Below, piece by piece: positions 17,734 to 25,436 of a DNA stretch of 48,099 nt. The stretch lies in NCBI GenBank assembly GCA_002495885.1, contig DAHG01000001.1, positions 1 to 48,099 of the forward strand, read 5' to 3'. This stretch comes from Methanocellaceae archaeon UBA148. GTDB lineage: Archaea > Halobacteriota > UBA148. The notes below the pieces were generated by a model. The model ran no database searches and was not told where the DNA came from. It saw only the letters and a program-made list of their open reading frames with translations. Positions within the stretch are counted from its first letter, which is position 1. Every line of letters starts with the position of its first letter. Position numbers and translations under genes: made by a program.

Positions 17734-18300
17734 ATGCTTCCAGATCTGGCAGAAATACAAAAAAGGAGAAGGGGTCTTAGCCTTTCACAAAAACAACTGG
17801 CATCTTATGCAGGCGTGAGTCAATCATTGATAGCAAAGATAGAAGGTGGGAAAATAGATCCTTCTTACGGAAATGTCAAAAGGATACTCAAAGCGTTGGA
17901 AAAAGAGATGGGCAAACAAAAAAAGAAGATATTGGCGAAAGAAATAAGCAACAAAGAAGTCATCTGTGTGGATAAAAAAGATTCGATTCATAGGGCAATA
18001 GAACTCATGCAAAAATATGATATCTCACAGTTACCAGTGTATGATGAAAATACGCCTGTTGGCATCATCACAGAAAAAGTCATAACCAATCACATAGTGC
18101 AAAATAAAGACCCAAAAAAATTATCAAAAAGGCCCATAGAGAGCGTGATGGAAATGGAATTGCCCCAGATAAGCGAAGATGCCCCGGTAGAGATAGTTGT
18201 CCCATTATTACAACATAGTCCAGCAGTTTTAACAATAAAAAGGGGGATTACAACAGGCATAATAACAAAAGCAGATTTGCTAAAGATCGTGCAACTTTAA
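17734..18300 (+). CDS. XRE-family HTH transcriptional regulator with C-terminal CBS pair
   Basis: A 188-residue archaeal regulator. Residues about 5-55 are a helix-turn-helix of the XRE type (GLSLSQKQLASYAGVSQSLI, then KIEGGKIDPSYG). Residues about 78-185 are two CBS domains (VICVDKKDSIHRAIELMQKY, then LPVYDENTPVGIITE and VLTIKRGITTGIITKADLL). CBS domains sense adenosyl compounds, so SAM or AMP is a plausible signal. It is transcribed away from the COG1900 operon with a shared 112-base control region, so it likely controls that operon and itself. Start ATG 17734 is chosen over an upstream ATG at 17713 because the HTH begins here and the TATA spacing fits. Confidence 0.9.
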   Translation: MLPDLAEIQKRRRGLSLSQKQLASYAGVSQSLIAKIEGGKIDPSYGNVKRILKALEKEMGKQKKKILAKEISNKEVICVDKKDSIHRAIELMQKYDISQLPVYDENTPVGIITEKVITNHIVQNKDPKKLSKRPIESVMEMELPQISEDAPVEIVVPLLQHSPAVLTIKRGITTGIITKADLLKIVQL

Positions 18301-18453
18301 AGATAGTTTTTTGATCGTACAATATCCTCTCGAAGACATAATGGTGACTGGGATCAAAGACATAGTTGAGATATTGATATATAAATCCCCATCCGCTTCA
18401 TTTAAACTACGTGCAAAACGATTTATAAATTCGGATAAGACAAATAAAATAAG

Positions 18454-19053
18454 TCACATCCTTTTTCCGACAAATCTCTCCCAAATTTTTAGATCGTAGG
18501 TCGTGTTCACATTAACGGCAAGTTCGGGCTCCTCCATTATGAGCAAATGCTCATCTTGCTCCTCTGTTATCAAGCGTCCATCCAAGATGTTCAAGCCCAC
18601 GGGTACGATCAATTGTCCTCCCCTGTTTAGCACAATATCAGGGCGTCTACCGATCTCATTACAAACTTTGAGAGGGATATAAACCGATAGCGCAGGCGTG
18701 TTCACCTTTGAATATACGCAGATGACTTTATCGATTAGCTTCGAATCCAGAAGGGGCAAATCGGCCATTACGATGAGAAACGGTGATTTTAGTCCTAGAA
18801 TCTCCGCAGCTTCTATTAGATCAGATACATATCCGACGCCCCTCGTCTCGATCACAGGGAACTTACCCTCCAGATACTTTTTTGTTTTCAACGTATGGGG
18901 AGATGTTATGACAAAAATTTCATCGACCTTCTCGCTTTGTAGAAGTGCGTCCAATACGTAGGATATCATAGCCCTTCCCTGTAAATCTATCAGGGGTTTC
19001 TCTCCTCTGCACAACCTAGTTCCGTGACCTCCTGCCATCACAAGAGCGTCCAT
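18454..19053 (-). CDS. cobY: Adenosylcobinamide-phosphate guanylyltransferase CobY
   Basis: A 199-residue nucleotidyltransferase that activates adenosylcobinamide phosphate with GTP, the archaeal replacement for CobU. The N-terminal GTP-binding signature is MDALVMAGGHGTRL, followed by KPLIDLQGRAMISYVLDAL. The acidic metal site is VMADLPLLDSK near residue 98, and VNVNTTYDL is near the end. It overlaps cobS by 16 bases, with GGGGGAG inside the cobS end as ribosome site. It is the last gene of the seven-gene minus-strand corrinoid operon. Confidence 0.95.
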   Translation of the reverse strand: MDALVMAGGHGTRLCRGEKPLIDLQGRAMISYVLDALLQSEKVDEIFVITSPHTLKTKKYLEGKFPVIETRGVGYVSDLIEAAEILGLKSPFLIVMADLPLLDSKLIDKVICVYSKVNTPALSVYIPLKVCNEIGRRPDIVLNRGGQLIVPVGLNILDGRLITEEQDEHLLIMEEPELAVNVNTTYDLKIWERFVGKRM

Positions 19054-19781
19054 GCAACTCCCCCCACAATTAACGCCAATATACGCCCAATTTCATTTGT
19101 AGCTCCGAGAACGTCGCCACTCACGCCACCCAAGTTGTGATGTGCTATTCTTACAATCATCCATGCAGATGAAAGTGCGGCAAATAAAGCAAGAACGCCC
19201 CAACTACCTAAAGCGAGCCAACAAGCCATCATCGAAAAGACCAGTCCAATCAGGAAATCACGCATGGTAACATTATCAACGAATATGGATCCCAATCCTT
19301 TGTGCATACTTCTTCCGAACATGGCTGCAGTTACCATGGATTGCTTGGCGCAAATCTCAGCTGCCAATAGCGATAACAATATGTTTGGCTTTAGTTCAGC
19401 TATGGCTGAGAACAGGATCAAAATCGACATCATACAAAAAACAATCCCACCTACACCCACAGAGGGGTCACGCATGGCCCTGATTTTCTCCTCTATAGAG
19501 CCATGTGTAAGTAGAGCGTCTCCAAAGTCCATTAATCCGTCTAAATGGTTCATCCCAGTGACAAGATACAAGATGAGGATGGTTAAGGCAGAGAACAAAT
19601 AGTCTGACAAAAACTGTAGCATAAATCCAATGCATCCAACCAAAAGACCGATGATGAAGCCTATAATTGGAAACAGATAGGCATGGAAACTCAACTTTTG
19701 GATACCTTCGACGTCTATTCCAACTGGAATGGTGGTCAGAAATCCTATGCCTGCCCTTATCGTGGAGAGGGGGTCATTCAT
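19038..19781 (-). CDS. cobS: Adenosylcobalamin 5'-phosphate synthase CobS
   Basis: A 247-residue integral membrane enzyme joining GDP-adenosylcobinamide with alpha-ribazole (phosphate). The N-terminus FLTTIPVG is family-typical. The catalytic-looking acidic motif is GMNHLDGLMDFGDALLTHGS near residues 76-95, followed by RDPSVGVGGI. Several hydrophobic helices cover 30-75, 105-150 and 170-245. An AAAGGGAGA site precedes ATG 19781. It overlaps cobZ by eight bases and cobY by 16, so all three are coupled. Confidence 0.95.
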   Translation of the reverse strand: MNDPLSTIRAGIGFLTTIPVGIDVEGIQKLSFHAYLFPIIGFIIGLLVGCIGFMLQFLSDYLFSALTILILYLVTGMNHLDGLMDFGDALLTHGSIEEKIRAMRDPSVGVGGIVFCMMSILILFSAIAELKPNILLSLLAAEICAKQSMVTAAMFGRSMHKGLGSIFVDNVTMRDFLIGLVFSMMACWLALGSWGVLALFAALSSAWMIVRIAHHNLGGVSGDVLGATNEIGRILALIVGGVAWTLL

Positions 19782-20241
19782 TTTTATCTCCCTTTATCCT
19801 AAGCCCCATATCGTACATGTTTGCCGAGATGCCCCCTATGAGCCCTGCAATCACATCGTCCATGAAAGGACCTAGTTCTGCAACTATGCCGGGCTTGGCA
19901 TTATCGCACCGAACGTACTCAAACAAGCCCTTATATCCGCCTATGTATTTTGAAATGCTCAAACCCAGCACCTCGTCAGCGATCAGTGATGAAGCATCCA
20001 GATGGTACCTCTCTCCCAAATGGATCAATCCTTGGGCAACATCTCTCTCAAGAGCTATCCCGGCATAGATAAGAGCGCATAGGTTCGGATCTGCCAATGC
20101 GTGCTCCAGCTCTTTTCCAAAAATCCTCCTCGCCTCATCTTCGGTCTCAACACCTGGATGAGGTACATGCATCTGCATTGCAGCAGAAACGATTTTTTCA
20201 AGCGATATCCCCAAGGATTCAAGCAACTCTTTAATTTCCAT
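19774..20241 (-). CDS. cobZ: Alpha-ribazole phosphatase CobZ (PgpA-like)
   Basis: A 155-residue helical protein of the PgpA/YutG fold. In Methanosarcina mazei CobZ was shown to act as an alpha-ribazole-5'-phosphate phosphatase, unrelated to bacterial CobC. Text supporting this is MHVPHPGVETEDEARRIFG near 24-42, CALIYAGIALERDVA near 57, LIADEVLGLSISKYIGGYKG near 86 and LGPFMDDVIAGLIGG near 123. It sits between cbiB and cobS in the nucleotide-loop segment. GGAGAGA precedes the ATG. The PgpA-like fold alone would also allow a phosphatidylglycerophosphatase, but context favours CobZ. Confidence 0.9.
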   Translation of the reverse strand: MEIKELLESLGISLEKIVSAAMQMHVPHPGVETEDEARRIFGKELEHALADPNLCALIYAGIALERDVAQGLIHLGERYHLDASSLIADEVLGLSISKYIGGYKGLFEYVRCDNAKPGIVAELGPFMDDVIAGLIGGISANMYDMGLRIKGDKNE

Positions 20242-20253
20242 ATAAATCTCTCC

Positions 20254-21144
20254 TTAATATAGTGGCAGATATACAAAATAGGTGATAGTAAAGGAAACAA
20301 TTATTAAAAAAGTCGTTGCAATTTCCATAATACGTACGGCCCTTTTGATATGGTAGGATTCTGGCATGTCAAGTTCACTGCCAAGTATATAATGGTCTGG
20401 CTTCTTAAGAGATGCCGCTAATGAACCTGCCATCGCAGCCATCGGCCATCCAGAGTTGGGACTTTTTGTCAATCCGTGGTCTCTCCTCGATATCTTCAGT
20501 GCAGAAAGAGGCGAACCATAGAAGATAGCCCCAGCTGAGATAAAGAGCACAGATAACCTTGCTGGTATGTAGTTCACCAGGTCATCTAATTTTGCAGAGA
20601 AGTAGCCGAAATCCCCTTGTCCGACCATGGAATCCAGGGTGTTGATCGCCTTGTATGCCAATGCCCCTGGTAGTCCAAACAGCAGGAAGTAGAATAGGGG
20701 TGAAAAAATACCATCCACGAAATTTTCTGCAACCGATTCTATGACTGCAGAGTTAATCTCTTTTTTGGACAGCTGAGACGGATCCCTTCCTACAAGCTTG
20801 GGCAAATTCTTCTTAGCGGTCTCCAGATCGTCGCTCGCGAGATATTTTTCCATCATATTTGCAGTGCCGGCCAAGCAATTGATAGAAAACGTCGCTTTTA
20901 GGACATATGCCGATATGATCAAGCCGACGATCCCAGGTACAAAGGAGATAATCAAATATCCCGCTAATGTAAAACCCCCCACAACCATCAGTGCCACAAT
21001 AACCCCATCTATCTTTGACTTGTTCATGTGCGCTCGTAAGCCATCTATGAGTTTACCCATCCATACCACTGGATGAATTTTTTCAGGAGGTTCTCCAAAA
21101 AGGAGATCGATGAGGATTGCAATCAGCAATATCTTCCAGATCAT
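20254..21144 (-). CDS. cbiB: Adenosylcobinamide-phosphate synthase CbiB
   Basis: A 296-residue membrane protein that attaches the aminopropanol phosphate arm to adenosylcobyric acid. Family signatures are DLLFGEPPEKIHPVVWMGK at residues 13-31, SVAENFVDGIFSPLFYFLLF near 134, LDSMVGQGDFGYFSAKLDD near 169 and SPNSGWPMAAMAGSLAASLK near 228. Hydrophobic helices are spread through the chain. The ATG overlaps the cobD stop (ATGA), with a GAGGAGA site just before it. Length is normal. Confidence 0.96.
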   Translation of the reverse strand: MIWKILLIAILIDLLFGEPPEKIHPVVWMGKLIDGLRAHMNKSKIDGVIVALMVVGGFTLAGYLIISFVPGIVGLIISAYVLKATFSINCLAGTANMMEKYLASDDLETAKKNLPKLVGRDPSQLSKKEINSAVIESVAENFVDGIFSPLFYFLLFGLPGALAYKAINTLDSMVGQGDFGYFSAKLDDLVNYIPARLSVLFISAGAIFYGSPLSALKISRRDHGLTKSPNSGWPMAAMAGSLAASLKKPDHYILGSELDMPESYHIKRAVRIMEIATTFLIIVSFTITYFVYLPLY

Positions 21145-22469
21145 AGTCTCCTCTCTATGATTTTCCAGATTTTGCTCAATTCGTCACCTGCGAGGAGCCC
21201 GTCCATCATCTCCTGTACAATATCCGCTTGATGTATCATATCACAGTCAATGCAACTCCATGCAACTCCACCCGATGAGGTTTTCACATATTTTCCAAGG
21301 CGCTCATCCTTACAAGGGTAGAAGGGGCAAAAACAGAATGTGCAATCCTGCCCCAAGAAATGACAGGGATAGTGCTCACAATTTTCTCTAGCATTGGGAT
21401 CGATGACCTGTTTTAGCGCTATCACGAGTTTCTCGTTTTCTTTCCTCGTCCTTACAGCCACCCTTACATAGCCCTCTCCCAAAGATTTGAAAGAACTACA
21501 ATTTCTTATAAGAAAACCATGATAAAGCATGCATTCGGTCAGCTCGCTAGAACTAAGACCGGTCCCCTTAACATCGAGCAGGATGAAGTTTGCACGGCTT
21601 TCCAAGGGATTTACGCCTTTAATTTCGCTTAATCGGTTTATCAACCATTTTCGCTCGCTTTTTATCAGCTCACGTGATTTTTCCAAGTAATCAGATTTTT
21701 GAAAAAGGTAGATGCCAACTGCCTCAGCAAAACAACTTAGATTCCATGAAAGTCGTGATTTATTCATCAATTCGACCAACCTTCTGGGGCCTATGCCATA
21801 TCCAATCCTAATTCCAGGAATTGCAAAGCACTTAGTAAGTGATCGCAACACAAATACGTAATCCTCTTTGGCAGCGATATCACCAATGCTTTGCTCTGGA
21901 TCGGATAGCTCGATAAACGTTTCATCCACAAAGAGATAGATCTCATTTTTGACACAGCGATCTGCCAATTCTTCCAAGGTATAGCGTTGAAGCAATTCTC
22001 CGGTTGGATTGTTTGGATTACATATAAAAAGAGCCTTAGATTCCTCTAGCATTTTATCCGATATCTTATCTACCTTCGAGCTTTCGACAAACAGGGGCTT
22101 TGCACCGAACAATCTGCAATTAAATTCATATTCACAAAAAGTTGGGGAAGGTATTATCACCTTGTCACCATGCTCAACTATGAGCTCAGCAAATAGCCGG
22201 ATTAGCTCTAACGACCCGTTTCCCGGAACTATGTTTTCGCGGTGAACGCCGGCAAAAGACGCCGCAGCTTCTCTAAATTTTACATATTGATCATCTGGAT
22301 ATCTATCGATGTTTTTACATGCATCTAGCAGTATTTCCCTTACATCTGGCGGACCGATCGGGTTGATACTGGCACTGAAATCTACCAACCTTCCGCTCTT
22401 ATCAATAACTTCTGGCACCCTTCCCCCATGTATGCATCGTTCTAATGCCAATACTTCTTTTCTAACCAT
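21141..22469 (-). CDS. cobD: L-threonine-O-3-phosphate decarboxylase CobD with C-terminal Cys-rich domain
   Basis: A 442-residue protein. Residues 1-355 are a PLP aminotransferase-fold decarboxylase that makes aminopropanol phosphate: FSASINPIGPP at 29-39, IVPGNGSLELIRLF near 80, CNPNNPTGE near 150, FVDETFIEL near 177 and the PLP lysine in RSLTKCFAIPGIRIGY near 207. Residues 358-442 are a separate domain with nine or so Cys (CEHYPCHFLGQDCTFCFCPF, then CKDERLG and CIDCDMIHQ), probably binding zinc or an iron-sulfur cluster. Some archaeal and clostridial CobD proteins carry such a tail. Its start shares a base with the stop of the upstream gene. Confidence 0.94.
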   Translation of the reverse strand: MVRKEVLALERCIHGGRVPEVIDKSGRLVDFSASINPIGPPDVREILLDACKNIDRYPDDQYVKFREAAASFAGVHRENIVPGNGSLELIRLFAELIVEHGDKVIIPSPTFCEYEFNCRLFGAKPLFVESSKVDKISDKMLEESKALFICNPNNPTGELLQRYTLEELADRCVKNEIYLFVDETFIELSDPEQSIGDIAAKEDYVFVLRSLTKCFAIPGIRIGYGIGPRRLVELMNKSRLSWNLSCFAEAVGIYLFQKSDYLEKSRELIKSERKWLINRLSEIKGVNPLESRANFILLDVKGTGLSSSELTECMLYHGFLIRNCSSFKSLGEGYVRVAVRTRKENEKLVIALKQVIDPNARENCEHYPCHFLGQDCTFCFCPFYPCKDERLGKYVKTSSGGVAWSCIDCDMIHQADIVQEMMDGLLAGDELSKIWKIIERRL

Positions 22470-22987
22470 TATAGATTCACGCCCAATATTTGTGACATCA
22501 CATCCGGCTCCACAGCCCTTCGGAAAACCTCGATGAAATCATCCATATCGGATACATAGGGTATTACTCCCAGGAACGGAACTCCTGTTTTTTCTTCCAA
22601 AAACTTCAGCCCCGACATTAGGATTGTATCATCACCTCTGAATTTATTGATCAAAAAGCCTGATACACGCTGACCGTTTAGAAGTGCATACATCCCATAT
22701 AGTACGGCAAACACACCACCCCTCTCGATATCTCCGACCAAAACAATCGAGGCATCAACCATGTCTGCAATCTTCACGTCTGTCAGCTCATCGCCCTCCA
22801 GGAGGATGTAATCATATTTGCATAGGGATTGCCCGCATAGGGATTGCCCCCTCACCTCCATAGAGGTGTAATCCTGCTTATTAAGGGTGAATACACGGTA
22901 GCCCTTTTCACTGAGCAACCTGCGTAAAGAATTCATTATGGTGCTTTTTCCACAACTTTTCGCACCCAAGAACATTAGGTTATTCAT
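22469..22987 (-). CDS. Small CbiP-like P-loop protein without glutaminase domain
   Basis: A 172-residue P-loop protein. The Walker A is FLGAKSCGKSTIMNSL at residues 6-21. Residues about 85-150 match the second half of the cobyric acid synthase ATPase domain very closely: VLVGDIERGGVFAVLYG, then GFLINKFRGDDTILMSG and TGVPFLGVIPY. These are the DIDRGG and NKFRGD motifs. There is no amidotransferase domain. The adjacent CbiP has lost exactly these motifs, so the two may act together. A 15-bp tandem duplication (22820-22849) gives GQSLCGQSLC. It overlaps CbiP by ATGA and cobD by one base. Confidence 0.88.
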   Translation of the reverse strand: MNNLMFLGAKSCGKSTIMNSLRRLLSEKGYRVFTLNKQDYTSMEVRGQSLCGQSLCKYDYILLEGDELTDVKIADMVDASIVLVGDIERGGVFAVLYGMYALLNGQRVSGFLINKFRGDDTILMSGLKFLEEKTGVPFLGVIPYVSDMDDFIEVFRRAVEPDVMSQILGVNL

Positions 22988-24417
22988 ATCAATGCCTCTA
23001 TTTTTTCGAGATCAACGCTCGCAGAAAAGATGCTAGCCAGCCTATCTATTTCATCATCCAGGTCTCGCTCAATGTTACTGGAGGGCTTTTGGATAGCTCG
23101 TAATACTGCTTTTCGAATGGGAGGATTGTCGAAAATACCATGAACGTATGTTCCGAATACGCTGCCATTAATGGCACCATCCTGGATCGTTTTGCCTCCC
23201 CTGTTAATAATAAAACAGGGCTTCAAGCTTGTGGAGGTTTGGCCCATGTGAATCTCGTAACCGGTGATTTCCTCCCCCTGAAATTTTTCTAATATTCCGT
23301 CTCCAACTATGGTTCCCTTAATGCGCTCAGTGATCTTGGCATATGAGTCAAACCTCGTTACGACATCCAATAATCCCAGACCATCGATCTCCTCTCTGTT
23401 ATTTTCAAAGCCGCTATCGATTATTCTCTTTCCAAGCATTTGATAACCACCACATATCCCGATGACGACCCTGCCGTCATTCGCAACTTGGACTATTGCA
23501 TGATCCAACCCTTGCTCACGTAACCATTTCAAATCCAGGATCGTGTTCTTAGTTCCTGGGATTATCAAAACGCTAGCACGTTTTATCTCACTCTCTGTCG
23601 ATGTCGATATATAGCGGACCTTTAATCCCTCTAATTTGAGTGCATCGAAGTCAGTGAAATTTGACATGTGAGGCAAGCGAATAACTCCTACATCAAAATG
23701 TCCATCATGATTTTTTAGGGACAGGGAATCCTCCTCTGGTAGGTGTAGGTCTTCTATGTGTGGAACTACACCAAAAACGGGTTTTTCTAGGATGTGTTCT
23801 AGCTCAACCGCATCAACTGTTCCTTGAGCTTGATTAAGTATAATCCCGCTGTACAATTCTCTTTCAGTGTCCAAGAGTTTTAACGTGCCAAATAAATATA
23901 CAAGCGTGCTGCCATACTCGATGTTGTGTACAAGTATGCACTTTGCCCTCGCCAATTTTGCCGGATACACATTTACTATATCGCGTTGTAATATATTGAT
24001 CTCAGCTGGGCTGCCAGCCCCTTCCAGGATGATTAAATCATATTCTGATGAAAGATTCTTGAGGGATGTCTTAACGATGTCCCGCCCTTGCTTCTCGACG
24101 AAGTCATGGTATTCTTTAACGTTCATATCAGCGTAAGGTCTGCCACGTATGACCACCTGGGAAACATGCTCTGCTTTTGGCTTCAATAATATCGGATTCA
24201 TGTCTGCAGTAGGCTCAATCCTAGCAGCATGTGCCTGCAATGCTTGTGCTCTGGAGATCTCTCCTCCATTTGGGATTACACACGAGTTGAGAGACATGTT
24301 TTGAGACTTAAAAGGAGCCACCCTATATCCTTTGTCATTAAATATTCTACAAAGAGCTGTGGTTATAATCGTTTTTCCTGCATTAGAAGTGGTCCCATGG
24401 ATCGCTATCGCTGACAC
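22984..24417 (-). CDS. cbiP: Cobyric acid synthase CbiP with altered ATPase motifs
   Basis: A 477-residue glutamine-dependent amidotransferase that amidates cobyrinic acid a,c-diamide side chains. The N-terminal dethiobiotin-synthetase-like domain has IHGTTSNAGKTIITTALCR, APFKSQNMSLNS, GEISRAQALQA and EGAGSPAEINI. The C-terminal glutaminase has GICGGYQMLGK with the catalytic Cys and TYVHGIFDN with His. The usual DIDRGG motif reads HNIEYGST and the usual NKFRGD reads LNQAQGTV, both very unlike the family. The neighbour gene keeps those motifs. It begins with GTG at 24417, about 27 bases from a TATA box, so the mRNA is probably leaderless. First gene of the minus-strand operon. Confidence 0.92.
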   Translation of the reverse strand: MSAIAIHGTTSNAGKTIITTALCRIFNDKGYRVAPFKSQNMSLNSCVIPNGGEISRAQALQAHAARIEPTADMNPILLKPKAEHVSQVVIRGRPYADMNVKEYHDFVEKQGRDIVKTSLKNLSSEYDLIILEGAGSPAEINILQRDIVNVYPAKLARAKCILVHNIEYGSTLVYLFGTLKLLDTERELYSGIILNQAQGTVDAVELEHILEKPVFGVVPHIEDLHLPEEDSLSLKNHDGHFDVGVIRLPHMSNFTDFDALKLEGLKVRYISTSTESEIKRASVLIIPGTKNTILDLKWLREQGLDHAIVQVANDGRVVIGICGGYQMLGKRIIDSGFENNREEIDGLGLLDVVTRFDSYAKITERIKGTIVGDGILEKFQGEEITGYEIHMGQTSTSLKPCFIINRGGKTIQDGAINGSVFGTYVHGIFDNPPIRKAVLRAIQKPSSNIERDLDDEIDRLASIFSASVDLEKIEALI

Positions 24418-24496
24418 AGCTATAGGATAGAACGATAAACTATATAAAGATGGTTAACTTAACCATCTTGATGGATATATTAACCAAGGTACAGTA
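24418..24496. promoter_or_regulatory. Divergent promoter of the corrinoid synthesis and uptake operons
   Basis: 79 bases between the GTG of cbiP and the ATG of btuF. TATA-like elements are tatataaa (24441-24448, serving cbiP about 27 bases downstream) and gatatatt (near 24474-24481, on the btuF side). A perfect inverted repeat lies between them and touches the first. One factor bound there could block both operons, as expected for cobalamin-responsive control. No cobalamin riboswitch is seen. Confidence 0.65.
24447..24469. promoter_or_regulatory. Perfect 23-bp palindrome, candidate operator
   Basis: The arms aagatggttaa and ttaaccatctt are exact reverse complements around a single central C. 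It overlaps the last bases of the cbiP TATA box and lies upstream of the btuF TATA, as a repressor site for both promoters would. The winged-helix gene at 29084 in the btu operon is one candidate regulator; this is inference. Confidence 0.7.
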
Positions 24497-25420
24497 ATGA
24501 ATCGAAGAAATATCGGGGCAATCTTGGTGATTGCTTTTATCATAGCATCCAATGGTTGTATCGAATTAACACCGAGTGTAGGAGAGAGTCCATTAATCAT
24601 TACAGACGATTTAGGAAGAGACGTGACTATACCCAAAGAACTGAATAGAATTGTTTCCCTATCACCAAGCAATACAGAGATACTTTTCGCCCTTGGGTTG
24701 GGAGATAAAGTGGTGGGTGTAACAAGATATTGCAATTACCCCCCTGAAGCACAGGAGAGGGCGGAAATTGGTGGCTTTACTACCGTGAATATCGAAAAAG
24801 TTGTTGCTTTAAGACCGGATTTAGTTTTAGCTGACTCCAGTCTACAAAAAGCAGTCGTGGAAGAATTGGAAAAATTTGGTTTATCCGTAGTAGCTTTGGG
24901 CTCAGATGATGTGGATGATATACTGGAAGACATAGAGCTAATTGGAAAAATTACCGGAAGAGAGGAGATCGCTCAGGAATTAACAGCAAACATGAGAAAG
25001 AGGATCAAAGCTATAACTGATAACACGAAGGGCCTAAATGAGACCCAATTAACAAAAGCCCTATTTATCCTTGGGCTTGACCCATTAAGAGTAGCTGGTC
25101 CGGGGTCATTGGCCCATATCCTAATTCAACTAGCAGGAGGATGCAACATCGCTGCAGATGCAGAAGCAAAATATGTAGTATATAGCTCGGAATTATTAAT
25201 CGAACGTGATCCTGATGTGATCATTTTTAACAAAAATATGGGCACAATAGAAATAACAGTGAATGATTTAAAAGGCCAGCCAGGCTGGGATGCGATAAGC
25301 GCTGTCAAGAATGGTAGGGTATACGGAATCGATGGAGATATCATCTCTCGCAAAGGCCCTAGGATCGTAGACGGGTTAGAAGATATAGCTGGATGTATAC
25401 ATCCAGAATTATTTGAATAA
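24497..25420 (+). CDS. btuF: Corrinoid ABC transporter substrate-binding lipoprotein BtuF
   Basis: A 307-residue class III periplasmic-binding-fold protein that captures cobalamin or cobinamide outside the cell. The N-terminus is hydrophobic and ends in the lipobox IIASNGC (Cys21). The mature part starts with ITDDLGRDVTIPKELNRIVS, then SPSNTEILFALGLGDKVVG, VEKVVALRPDLVLA-type text and a C-terminal lobe with VYSSELLIERDPDVII. Homologues bind heme or siderophores, but the setting with cbiE, btuCD and cobT makes corrinoid the likely ligand. First gene of the plus-strand operon; it overlaps the open frame of cbiE only upstream of the real cbiE start. Confidence 0.92.
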   Translation: MNRRNIGAILVIAFIIASNGCIELTPSVGESPLIITDDLGRDVTIPKELNRIVSLSPSNTEILFALGLGDKVVGVTRYCNYPPEAQERAEIGGFTTVNIEKVVALRPDLVLADSSLQKAVVEELEKFGLSVVALGSDDVDDILEDIELIGKITGREEIAQELTANMRKRIKAITDNTKGLNETQLTKALFILGLDPLRVAGPGSLAHILIQLAGGCNIAADAEAKYVVYSSELLIERDPDVIIFNKNMGTIEITVNDLKGQPGWDAISAVKNGRVYGIDGDIISRKGPRIVDGLEDIAGCIHPELFE

Positions 25421-25436
25421 AAGCGAGCGATGGAAT

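Noticed and set aside
24418..24496. Cobalamin riboswitch upstream of cbiP or btuF
   Set aside because: The gap is only 79 bases and is filled by TATA boxes and a DNA palindrome; no B12-box text was seen.
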